From Tatumella saanichensis (GTDB lineage: Bacteria; Pseudomonadota; Gammaproteobacteria; Enterobacterales; Enterobacteriaceae): a DNA stretch of 35,445 nt. The notes below the pieces were generated by a model. The model was not told where the DNA came from and searched no databases. It saw only the letters and a list, made by a program, of their open reading frames with translations. This document shows, piece after piece, positions 1 through 6,587 of the stretch. The first letter of the stretch is position 1. Each line of letters begins with the position of its first letter. Where the stretch lies: NCBI RefSeq assembly GCF_000439375.1, contig NZ_ATMI01000015.1, forward strand, positions 1 to 35,445. Reading direction: 5' to 3'. The translations under genes were made by a program, and so were the position numbers.

Positions 1-168
1 ACTGTAGGTAACAAACCCTTGCTCAAACCAAGCAGAGCTGCCGCTGATATCTGTCAGCACCTTGGCTATCCAGCCACCGGTGCATGACTCGGCGGTGGTG
101 ACAGTAGCCCCGGCAGACAATAGTAACTGCCCAGCCTGGACGCTTAATTGTTGTAAGTCCTTATCCAT
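1..168 (-). CDS. pncC: Nicotinamide-nucleotide amidohydrolase PncC (CinA C-terminal family), 5' part only
   Basis: The first 56 codons of a leftward gene are present and the rest lies outside the window. The translation has the CinA-C signature [19 protein letters not shown], followed by the segment around [14 protein letters not shown], which is nearly the same as Escherichia coli PncC. The family deamidates nicotinamide mononucleotide to nicotinate mononucleotide in the cytosolic pyridine-nucleotide recycling pathway, and the Ser of the ESCTGG motif is the family's catalytic residue. The ATG at 168-166 follows a good AGGAGA ribosome-binding site about five bases upstream. In enterobacteria pncC usually lies just before recA, which would place recA left of the window. 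The family assignment is secure; integrity of the full gene cannot be judged. Confidence 0.94.
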   Translation of the reverse strand, partial: MDKDLQQLSVQAGQLLLSAGATVTTAESCTGGWIAKVLTDISGSSAWFEQGFVTYS

Positions 169-187
169 ATTCTCTCCTGCGGGGATG

Positions 188-207
188 GCATCAGAAAACA
201 GTGATGC
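188..207. promoter_or_regulatory. Short dyad in the pncC leader
   Basis: GCATCA and TGATGC form a perfect 6-bp inverted repeat with an 8-base centre. It lies between the candidate pncC promoter and its ribosome-binding site. It could be an operator or a small leader hairpin; the sequence alone does not show a function. Confidence 0.25.
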
Positions 208-215
208 ATGTGAAG

Positions 216-243
216 ATACTATGGGCTAATGGCAGGTTTTCAA
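216..243 (-). promoter_or_regulatory. Candidate sigma-70 promoter for pncC
   Basis: On the minus strand a TTGAAA -35 box (238-243, five of six consensus bases) and a TAGTAT -10 box (216-221, four of six) are separated by 16 bases. They lie about 50 bases upstream of the pncC start. Placement and spacing fit a vegetative promoter, but this is a pattern match only. Confidence 0.4.
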
Positions 244-325
244 GTTCAGGAGGACAGTCAGAGGGAATTCTGTGAGGCACGACGAGAAGTTCCTGAGGAA
301 AAAACTGTGATGCGGTGGCCCCACT

Positions 326-349
326 CCCCCCTGGCCGAGGCCGGGAGGG
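326..349 (-). other. GC-rich hairpin downstream of yjdM
   Basis: Just after the yjdM stop on the minus strand, two arms of about 11 bases, with one mismatch and one wobble, can fold into a GC-rich hairpin with a very small loop. No T-tract follows directly; the nearest run of T lies about 20 bases further. It may be a 3'-end stabiliser or a weak terminator. Confidence 0.25.
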
Positions 350-362
350 CACAGGAAAATGA

Positions 363-704
363 TCATCCGTTCTTTTTCACGAACTCAGATTTTAATTTCA
401 TCGGACCAAAGCCATCAATACGGCAATCAATGTTATGGTCTCCCTCCACTAGGCGGATACCTTTTACACGGGTACCTATTTTCAGCACCGAGGAACTGCC
501 TTTGACCTTAAGATCTTTCACCACCGTCACGCTGTCACCGTCAGCCAGCAGATTCCCGTTGGCATCCCTGACGATCAGCTGATCGTCAACAGCATCACTA
601 CCGTTAACCGGCCAGAGGTGTCCGCATTCAGGGCAATTATAATTATCAGTATCCTGCCACGTGTATTCAGACTGGCATTTTGGACAAGCTGGAAGAGTTT
701 GCAT
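363..704 (-). CDS. yjdM: YjdM/PhnA-family zinc-ribbon protein
   Basis: This 113-residue protein matches the YjdM (formerly PhnA) family over its full length; the E. coli protein is about 111 residues. An N-terminal zinc ribbon has two CxxC pairs (C7/C10 and C24/C27). The C-terminal PhnA domain has the near-invariant stretches [23 protein letters not shown], and the end [22 protein letters not shown] split around Cys. The start at 704 is chosen over the longer open frame because family similarity begins there and AAGGA sits six bases upstream. Despite the old name, the family is not shown to act in phosphonate breakdown and its role is poorly defined. It lies between mltB and pncC and is probably transcribed on its own or by readthrough from mltB. 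Confidence 0.93.
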   Translation of the reverse strand: MQTLPACPKCQSEYTWQDTDNYNCPECGHLWPVNGSDAVDDQLIVRDANGNLLADGDSVTVVKDLKVKGSSSVLKIGTRVKGIRLVEGDHNIDCRIDGFGPMKLKSEFVKKNG

Positions 705-756
705 CGGAGTTCCTTCACTCAATAGCAGGCACAAGGGGCGCCCACAAAAGAGCGCC

Positions 757-785
757 ATTTTATATCCCTACATTTGATAAGGAAA
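757..785 (-). promoter_or_regulatory. Candidate promoter for yjdM
   Basis: On the minus strand TTTCCT (780-785, weak -35) and TAAAAT (757-762, five of six -10 bases) are separated by 17 bases. They lie in the 89-bp gap after mltB and end about 53 bases before the yjdM start. The -10 element is good and the -35 element poor. Confidence 0.33.
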
Positions 786-793
786 GGTTCTGG

Positions 794-1858
794 TTAAAAA
801 ACCCGATTCTGACGTGCCGCACTGACCGCTTCACCCAACTGCCATACTGCCATCGCATAATGGGTACTGTGATTATAGCGGGTAATCGCATAGAAGTTAG
901 GCAGGCCCATCCAGTACTGGTAGTAACTGCCCATATCTAAGCGCAGTAAGCTGACTTGCTGACTTGACGGTAATGGCAATACTGGTGTCAAGCCGTAGGC
1001 ACTCAGTTGTCCTGCGGTATAACGGGTGGTATAGCCATCCGGCAAGTTTACCCCAGAGCCCTGAGCGGCAATGGCGACACTTTGACCAGGTTGCCAGCCA
1101 TTTTGGCTAAAGTAGTGTGCCACACTGCCGATAGCATCCACCGGGTCCCACAGGTTGATATGACCATCACCATCAAAGTCCACGGCGTATTTCTGATAAG
1201 CCGAAGGCATAAACTGACCATAACCCATCGCACCGGCAAAGGAACCACGCAATTCTAGCGGACTCTCTTTTTCATTACGCGCCATCAGTAAGAAGGTTTC
1301 CAGTTCACCACTGAAATACTCGGCGCGACGAGGATAATCAAAGGCCAAGGTTGCCAACGCATCGAGGATACGGGTCTTGCCCATAACACGCCCCCAGCGA
1401 GTTTCCACACCGATAATGCCAACAATAATTTCCGGTGGTACGCCGTATTGCTGTTGAGCACGTAACAGGTCCCCCTGATACTGATCCCAGAATGCGACCC
1501 CGTTCTTAATATTGGAGGGGGTAATAAAGTTTTTACGGTAACGTAGCCAAGCCCCATTAGGTCCAGGAGCTGGCGTCACGCTTGGGGCCTGACGATCCAT
1601 CAGACGCAGTACATAGTCCAACCTGCGAGCCTGTGCTAGCCAAGACTCTAACTGATTGCGGTCAAAACCGTGTTTTTTGACCATCATAGTGATAAATTTT
1701 TCGGTTTGCGGTTGTCCGATAAAATCCCCAGCCAACATACCGCTGCTTGGAGGCTGTAGAAAACCGCCTTGCGGTGCGCGGGGACTGTTCTCCCGGGGAT
1801 GGCTGCTGCAAGAGACCAGGACGGCAAACAACGGTAACAACGCAATTTTATAACGCAT
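794..1858 (-). CDS. mltB: Membrane-bound lytic murein transglycosylase B
   Basis: This 354-residue lipoprotein has the usual MltB length. It begins with a lipoprotein signal peptide ending in the lipobox LVSC (Cys17), so it should be anchored to the outer membrane and face the periplasm. The SLT-type catalytic region includes GVETRWGR, whose glutamate (about residue 152) is the catalytic acid/base in the family. The GAMGYGQFMPSAY substrate-groove motif and the EF-hand-like calcium loop DFDGDGHINLWD (about 227-238) follow. The enzyme cleaves peptidoglycan glycan strands to 1,6-anhydromuramyl products. It lies next to the T6SS locus but reads as a housekeeping gene in its conserved place near pncC. 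It could help open the cell wall for the neighbouring secretion apparatus, but nothing in the sequence shows this. Confidence 0.97.
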   Translation of the reverse strand: MRYKIALLPLFAVLVSCSSHPRENSPRAPQGGFLQPPSSGMLAGDFIGQPQTEKFITMMVKKHGFDRNQLESWLAQARRLDYVLRLMDRQAPSVTPAPGPNGAWLRYRKNFITPSNIKNGVAFWDQYQGDLLRAQQQYGVPPEIIVGIIGVETRWGRVMGKTRILDALATLAFDYPRRAEYFSGELETFLLMARNEKESPLELRGSFAGAMGYGQFMPSAYQKYAVDFDGDGHINLWDPVDAIGSVAHYFSQNGWQPGQSVAIAAQGSGVNLPDGYTTRYTAGQLSAYGLTPVLPLPSSQQVSLLRLDMGSYYQYWMGLPNFYAITRYNHSTHYAMAVWQLGEAVSAARQNRVF

Positions 1859-1931
1859 CAGAGACCCATTAACCAGAAACCAAAGAACCTATATCATAAT
1901 ACCCTCAGCCCAAGACCCAAAGTTTCCACAG

Positions 1932-1964
1932 AAAAAAATTCTGCTATCAGGGCATTTATCAGAA
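1932..1964 (-). terminator. Candidate Rho-independent terminator after the LuxR-type gene
   Basis: On the minus strand TTCTG (1964-1960) and CAGAA (1943-1939) form a 5-bp stem with a 16-base loop, followed at once by seven T residues (1938-1932). The stem is short, but the T-tract and the position between the end of the T6SS arm and mltB fit a terminator that would insulate mltB. Confidence 0.38.
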
Positions 1965-2001
1965 GAATAAAGACGAGAAGCGCAAAAACTGTGCAGACCA
2001 C

Positions 2002-2589
2002 TCAAAGAAACAACGTATTGCACTGCTCTCCTCCACAACGGGAGATAAAAAGCGCGTAGCGGTACAGTTCGGCTCGGTTAGTGGCTCCCATCTTACGACT
2101 GACATTACGGTAGTGGGTACTGATGGTTTTCTGAGAGCGGTTCAATACCCGTGAGATGCGCTGCCGGTCTAGCCCTTTGCCTATTAGCAGCATCACCTGA
2201 TATTCCGTCTCCGAAAGCTGGGTATAGCGGCGGTACTTTTGCAGATTCTCAATGGGAAACTGGCCGTCTTCGTTTCGAGCGAGATAGAGTATTTTTTTTA
2301 TTTTGATAGCAATATCATCCAGCGGGCAATTACGGCTTAGCAGCGGGATATGCCACGTTGACGGGGCCGCCAGATGCGTCATACCCAATGCACAGCCGCC
2401 ATCTGCTGGCAGATGGATCGTCACCACATCATCGCGAAAAATAATGCTGACATGCTCTGAGGAAGGTGGCTGGCTTGCGGGTAAGAAGCAGATCTCCTGT
2501 GGGTCACCTCGGTAGTGCTGACGCAATAGTGACTTCAGTCCCATAAGCTCATAAGAATTTGAAACCAATAGTGATATTTCGAGAGTCAT
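2002..2589 (-). CDS. LuxR/GerE-type helix-turn-helix transcriptional regulator
   Basis: This 195-residue protein ends in a GerE/LuxR DNA-binding domain (about residues 124-181): LSETEYQVMLLIGKG, then RISRVLNRSQKTISTHYRNV as scaffold and recognition helix, then KMGATNRAELYRYA. The N-terminal half (about 1-110) resembles a degenerate response-regulator fold but shows no clear phosphoacceptor set, as in the RcsA/EcpR-like group of enterobacterial regulators. It is the last gene of the leftward T6SS arm, 267 bp after tssE, and could control the T6SS, the fimbria or both. The ATG at 2589 directly abuts AAAGG, which is poor spacing; a better AAGGA lies about 18 bases upstream, so the exact start is a little uncertain. 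Fold and role as a DNA-binding regulator are secure; the target genes are inferred. Confidence 0.88.
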   Translation of the reverse strand: MTLEISLLVSNSYELMGLKSLLRQHYRGDPQEICFLPASQPPSSEHVSIIFRDDVVTIHLPADGGCALGMTHLAAPSTWHIPLLSRNCPLDDIAIKIKKILYLARNEDGQFPIENLQKYRRYTQLSETEYQVMLLIGKGLDRQRISRVLNRSQKTISTHYRNVSRKMGATNRAELYRYALFISRCGGEQCNTLFL

Positions 2590-2856
2590 CCTTTACACCC
2601 GTATTCCTTTTTTCAGGACACGCTATCTGCCGCTGCGCGCGCCGCTCACGAACGTGCCTGAATACACGATACACGGCCAGTCGCATTATTTGCAGGTCAG
2701 GGACCACTCTGAAACGTCATCCGCTGACGGAATCTCTTACTGGCCACAAATAAGAAAAATACAGAAATACTATTTAAGTACGCAAATACACCGTCCCCGT
2801 ATGCTGTGGGATCCTCAGCACCGTGAAAGATCAGCATCTAATTTATGGTAAAACAC

Positions 2857-3333
2857 TTATTTGATAACAACATGATCAGAATCGATATCGTAACGTCCTC
2901 TGATATAGAGATCTAAAGGCTGAGGTGACCAGTAAATCAGAGCAGAAAGTTCAAATAAAATGGTTGCGTAATTCCCCTGTAGTGACTCCTCATTCAATAC
3001 AGTGACCACCAGCGTCTCCGGAATCACTCTTGGCTCAAAACGTAATATCGCGGTGCGAATATCCTGCTCTGCGGCCTGCCATTCATCCTGAACCACATAA
3101 GTCCCACGCTTCGGTAAACCATAATTCATAGCAGAAGAGGCTATATCCGGATAGCGTTCTACATCCAAGGAGCGCTCCATATTGGCATGGTTCAGAATTT
3201 CCATGATTTCCGCGATCACCAGCTGTCGCATTTTTTCCGCTTCCAGCCGACTATAACGACTGCGCTTTTCGTCGGTGTCGGTGGTGATTATTCTTTCCAG
3301 CAGTGTTGGGGTATATTTATGAAAGCTGGACAC
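2857..3333 (-). CDS. tssE: T6SS baseplate protein TssE (gp25-like)
   Basis: This 158-residue protein matches the GPW/gp25 family: an early LLERI motif, a central region with the RYPDIASSAMNYGLP segment typical of TssE, and a C-terminal half with RFEPRVIPETLVV and LYIRGRYDID. TssE is the small wedge subunit of the cytoplasmic T6SS baseplate, where it works with TssF, TssG and TssK and initiates sheath polymerisation. The start is a GTG at 3333, preceded by AGGAG at good spacing. It sits downstream of vgrG, PAAR and an unrecognised gene, away from the other baseplate genes. This end-of-operon position is somewhat unusual and suggests local rearrangement or cargo inserted between tssM and tssE. 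Confidence 0.92.
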   Translation of the reverse strand: MSSFHKYTPTLLERIITTDTDEKRSRYSRLEAEKMRQLVIAEIMEILNHANMERSLDVERYPDIASSAMNYGLPKRGTYVVQDEWQAAEQDIRTAILRFEPRVIPETLVVTVLNEESLQGNYATILFELSALIYWSPQPLDLYIRGRYDIDSDHVVIK

Positions 3334-3362
3334 AGGCTCTCCTGAGAATTATCGAGCGACTT

Positions 3363-3830
3363 TTATAAACAGCTATCAATTCCAGTTCCCCTTAATAATG
3401 ACAATTCTGTGTGAAGGATTGAATCGGAATTTTTCAAAGGTGTGGATAACGGAGAGAGTTCACGGATTAAATCACGATGTCCTTTACCGAAAAAAACTTT
3501 TTCGGTCCATTCATCCACCGGTAACTCATTCAGAATATGATCAATCGTTAGCCTATCGCCTAATATATAATCCGTGACAGTGGTCGTTTTTTCAGTACAG
3601 AGTGCTTCAATTTCATGGGGTTTATCTAAACGTTTCTGATTACTGATCTCGGTACTCTCTCTTTCCGCGTCTGGATCAAACAGATAACGCATATACTCAT
3701 TCGTCAATACTTTCAGTAAATCTCGGTCGTTTTGTTGCTCTTCACTGAGTTGGCTGAAGCCGCAGCGGTGATCCGTGGCATAATCGCCAGCGGGCAAAAT
3801 CGATTCAATCGGCATCGGATTGTTAAGCAT
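3363..3830 (-). CDS. Unrecognised 155-residue protein downstream of VgrG and PAAR
   Basis: I do not recognise a family. The protein is acidic and polar, with no signal peptide or membrane segment. A conserved-looking stretch around residues 85-125 reads TTTVTDYILGDRLTIDH, then ELPVDEWTEKVFFGKGHRD. The ATG at 3830 has a clear GGAAGG ribosome-binding site five bases upstream, so translation is credible. It lies 62 bp after the PAAR gene and 29 bp before tssE, in the position where T6SS loci often keep adaptors, small effectors or immunity proteins. No catalytic motif could be picked out by eye. It may instead be an accessory structural protein of this T6SS subtype. Being a gene is likely; its function is open. 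Confidence 0.8.
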   Translation of the reverse strand: MLNNPMPIESILPAGDYATDHRCGFSQLSEEQQNDRDLLKVLTNEYMRYLFDPDAERESTEISNQKRLDKPHEIEALCTEKTTTVTDYILGDRLTIDHILNELPVDEWTEKVFFGKGHRDLIRELSPLSTPLKNSDSILHTELSLLRGTGIDSCL

Positions 3831-3892
3831 AAAAACCTTCCCTGAGAGGTCTGCCCGCCATAGCCAGTTCGCGGGCAGCTGTAAACAACAGA

Positions 3893-4156
3893 TCAGCCAA
3901 TAAACACATCGTCTGAGCCGGAGCAGATTTGGGCGCCACAGCCGGTGACATCAGAAAGTCTGGCTGCGGGTGAACCTTCAATAAAAACGGAATCTGAGCC
4001 GCTGGCCACAGGGGCCGCCCCGTGCAACAACGCACAGGTGACAACACTGCCGCAGACAATGGCCGCGGCTGAACCATTAATAAAAACAGACCCCGCGCCC
4101 GAAACGATCACACCACCGTGTGAACTGGCATCCCCTATCCTTGCTGCGTTAAACAT
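3893..4156 (-). CDS. PAAR-domain T6SS spike tip protein
   Basis: This 87-residue protein consists of a single PAAR domain. It shows the repeating hairpins of the family (AGSVFINGSAAA, SDSVFIEGSPAARLSD, GSDDVFIG) and the Cys/His-containing zinc region VTGCGAQICSG near the end. PAAR proteins form the sharp cone on the VgrG trimer and can carry effectors. No N-terminal transmembrane region and no C-terminal toxin extension is present, so it is a bare tip. The ATG at 4156 has a strong AAGGAGGG ribosome-binding site. It follows vgrG by 63 bp, which supports pairing of the two. Another frame also stays open across this gene but lacks protein-like character. Confidence 0.94.
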   Translation of the reverse strand: MFNAARIGDASSHGGVIVSGAGSVFINGSAAAIVCGSVVTCALLHGAAPVASGSDSVFIEGSPAARLSDVTGCGAQICSGSDDVFIG

Positions 4157-4219
4157 AGTCCCTCCTTCACAGTAGATAAACGGAGGCAGTCAGCCTGCCT
4201 CCTCGATATAAAACAAGCC

Positions 4220-6442
4220 TCAGACGTATAATTTGTCCGGCGGTGGTGTCCATGATGGTGTTTCTGACGGTGTTTCCGACGGTGTTTCCGACGGTGTTTC
4301 CGACGGTGTTTCTGATGGCGTTTCTGATGGCGTTTCCGATGGCGTTTCCGATGGCGTTTCTGATGGCGTCGGAGTTGGTCTGGGTGGCAATATGCCGATA
4401 CCAATCCCCGCAATAATCAACGGTATCCCGGGCTTACCGATAATGCCGCCGCCACCACCACCACCACAACTGCAATCCTGACAATCGCCTGGGTTAATAT
4501 CCACTTCTCCGCCCTGCAGGACTAGTTTGTTGGAACCGATAATACGCACCACCGGCGCACTGATCACCAACTCGTTAAGGGAGCTTATCGAGAAAATCCC
4601 GCCCGCCATCATCGTGGCCGCCCCGCCAGCGATCATCTGATGGGCACCACCAACCATCAGCGAATGATAGCCGCCCACTGCGGTCATAAAGGCTCCCCCG
4701 ACATTAATCCCTTTGGCTCCGACAACATTATCGGTCTGCGCAGCCCCAACACTGATACCGTATCCTCCGCCGATCACTAAACTGTTTTCACCCACTACCG
4801 ACAGGGAATTATCCAAGCCAACGCTGGTGGTTCGCGACAAGCCGACGACCTGATTTTCATCACATTTGGTCAGACGCTCCATATTCCTTTCCGCCTGTTC
4901 CCAGTAGGTTTCACCGCCGGGTTTATCATCAAAACGGACACCATTAAAATTTTGTCGCCCACCGCCGACAGTACGGCTGATTAGGCCGCTCTGGGTCGCA
5001 TTACTGGGCAAATCCCAGGGTGGCATAGTGACATTGTTATACAGGCTGCCCATCACCAGCGGTCGGTTTGGGTCACCATTGATAAAATCGATAATGACCT
5101 CATGCCCGACACGGGGAATACAAATCCCGCCAAAATTATTACCCGCCCACGGCTGGCTGACCCGTAACCAACAAGAATCTGACTCTCGGTTTTTACCATA
5201 ACGATCCCAGAGGAAACGGACTTTGATACGGCCATATTCGTCGGTCCAAATTTCTTCTCCTGGGGGTCCGACCACCAGTGCCGTCTGCGGGCCAAAGGTT
5301 CTGCGTTTTTCAACAGTCAGAGGATGACGGTAAATTTTATTTGACGGTTGTACCATGAAGGCACTTTCCATAAAGAAGGTATTCTGGCCGGCCCGCTCAG
5401 AGATTTCACGGATCTCCAGATCGGATTTCAGCACAATATATTCACAATTCGCTTTCTGCAGAGGATAGTCAGCAAGCGTAAAAACATAGCCACAAACAAT
5501 GGTGGGTACCGGCCCTTTACCCTGACTTCTCAGCCCTAACGCCCCACGCTCCTCCATCCTAACCCGCGCCAGCAGTTCACCTATCTCGGTTTTATCGTAA
5601 TTGCCCGGCCAGTCAAAAATTTCCTGAGCGTTAAAACTTGTCTGTCGTGGCTTGCTGTCCAGGGACATAATGTCTGCACGGGAACGGGTAAAGTCGTAAT
5701 CGTCCGTCACCCAGCGGCCAGTAGTAATGGTCTGCCGATAGTTGAATGCTGAAATATATTCGGCATCTTTTTTCGGGGCATCTTGGTCATAGGGAATACT
5801 GTGGATACCACCATCAAAGAACTGTTTGTGGGCACCGACATTGTCGACAATCACCAGTTTATGCTGCTGATCCTTATGTTCAAAAAACCAGTAAAGCCCC
5901 CACTGTTCCATCAAACGCTCGATAAAGCTGAAATCGGTTTCGCCGTATTGCACCTGATAATCCAGTGACGGGTAAGTGGCCGCTATACGTTTTTCCTGTG
6001 GAAAATCATAGTCCGCCAGCACTTCATCGATAATTTCGATCACCGTTTTGTTCTGAAAGATCCTAAAGTCAGTGGTTAACTCCGCCAAGTACAGCCAAGG
6101 ACGGATGATCAGCTGATACACCGCACGACTGCCATCTCTCCCCAAGAAGCGAACTTGTTGAACCATACCGGTAATTTCACGCACTTCACCGCTCAATGCA
6201 GCCAGTGGCCGAAAATCACTGAGCGAGAGGCTCACCGTGACCTGCTTGCCGATCATCGATTTGATGGGAATATTCGATGCCGATTGCCAGGAGATATTTC
6301 CGTTATCCGGTGTTTTAACCGTCAGCGTATAACGATACAACTCCGAGAGTCCCTCCTCCCCTTCCAGCGCTGACATCACTAACGCCGCCTCTCCCAGTAG
6401 TTTGGGCATTGCGGCACTTTTTAAGGTAATCGTTCTCGACAT
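4220..6442 (-). CDS. vgrG: T6SS spike protein VgrG (TssI) with unusual SETP-repeat tail
   Basis: This 740-residue VgrG has gp27-like domains (about 1-370) and a gp5-like OB fold with the signature FGGICIPRVGHEVIIDFINGD split at the Gly/Asp. A glycine-rich beta-helix (about 530-640) follows. The protein forms the trimeric spike on the Hcp tube. After the helix comes an odd tail: a CxxCxC cluster (C654, C657, C659), a run of seven glycines, a hydrophobic Ile/Gly-rich stretch (about 668-685), PPRPTPTP, nine SETP units (about 691-726) and the end SWTPPPDKLYV. No catalytic effector domain is recognised. The ATG at 6442 follows GGGGGA. The gene stands 145 bp after tssM. That gap holds a good TTGACA box (6574-6579, minus strand) without a convincing -10 box, so a separate vgrG promoter is possible but unproven. 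Confidence 0.97.
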   Translation of the reverse strand: MSRTITLKSAAMPKLLGEAALVMSALEGEEGLSELYRYTLTVKTPDNGNISWQSASNIPIKSMIGKQVTVSLSLSDFRPLAALSGEVREITGMVQQVRFLGRDGSRAVYQLIIRPWLYLAELTTDFRIFQNKTVIEIIDEVLADYDFPQEKRIAATYPSLDYQVQYGETDFSFIERLMEQWGLYWFFEHKDQQHKLVIVDNVGAHKQFFDGGIHSIPYDQDAPKKDAEYISAFNYRQTITTGRWVTDDYDFTRSRADIMSLDSKPRQTSFNAQEIFDWPGNYDKTEIGELLARVRMEERGALGLRSQGKGPVPTIVCGYVFTLADYPLQKANCEYIVLKSDLEIREISERAGQNTFFMESAFMVQPSNKIYRHPLTVEKRRTFGPQTALVVGPPGEEIWTDEYGRIKVRFLWDRYGKNRESDSCWLRVSQPWAGNNFGGICIPRVGHEVIIDFINGDPNRPLVMGSLYNNVTMPPWDLPSNATQSGLISRTVGGGRQNFNGVRFDDKPGGETYWEQAERNMERLTKCDENQVVGLSRTTSVGLDNSLSVVGENSLVIGGGYGISVGAAQTDNVVGAKGINVGGAFMTAVGGYHSLMVGGAHQMIAGGAATMMAGGIFSISSLNELVISAPVVRIIGSNKLVLQGGEVDINPGDCQDCSCGGGGGGGIIGKPGIPLIIAGIGIGILPPRPTPTPSETPSETPSETPSETPSETPSETPSETPSETPSETPSWTPPPDKLYV
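4265..4372 (-). repeat. Nine-copy 12-bp tandem repeat encoding the VgrG SETP tail
   Basis: Nine consecutive 12-base units encode Ser-Glu-Thr-Pro on the minus strand. They fall into two sequence types on the plus strand: four units with GACGGTGTTTC and five with GATGGCG. This pattern suggests two rounds of unit duplication. Being a multiple of three, gain or loss of units keeps the frame and would only change tail length, so this is a likely variable-number repeat between strains. Confidence 0.95.
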
Positions 6443-6587
6443 TGAATCCCCCGAGGATTAAATAAGTGTTAACTAAGATCGGTGGTCATCTAATGAACGC
6501 GCCGATGTCCTTATCAGCGTTACCCGATGCAGATGCGGGTACCAGCGCTGATGTCCAGCCTGAAAACAGTAAGTGTCAAGCCATACC

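Noticed and set aside
229-582. 117-codon rightward frame at the left edge
   Set aside because: Largely antisense to yjdM, whose family match is clear.
3823-4077. 84-codon open frame overlapping the PAAR gene, its stop overlapping the start of the 155-residue gene
   Set aside because: The PAAR frame is clearly the real one; this translation is Pro/Leu-rich without domain character and the overlap is explained by chance.
4253-4372. Short regular repeats as a possible CRISPR array
   Set aside because: Units are 12 bp, adjacent with no spacers, and in frame with vgrG.
4135-4481. Repetitive open frames on both strands over the VgrG tail (His/Arg-rich or Gly-Val-Ser-Asp repeats)
   Set aside because: They arise from the 12-bp repeat read in other frames; the SETP frame continues an intact VgrG.
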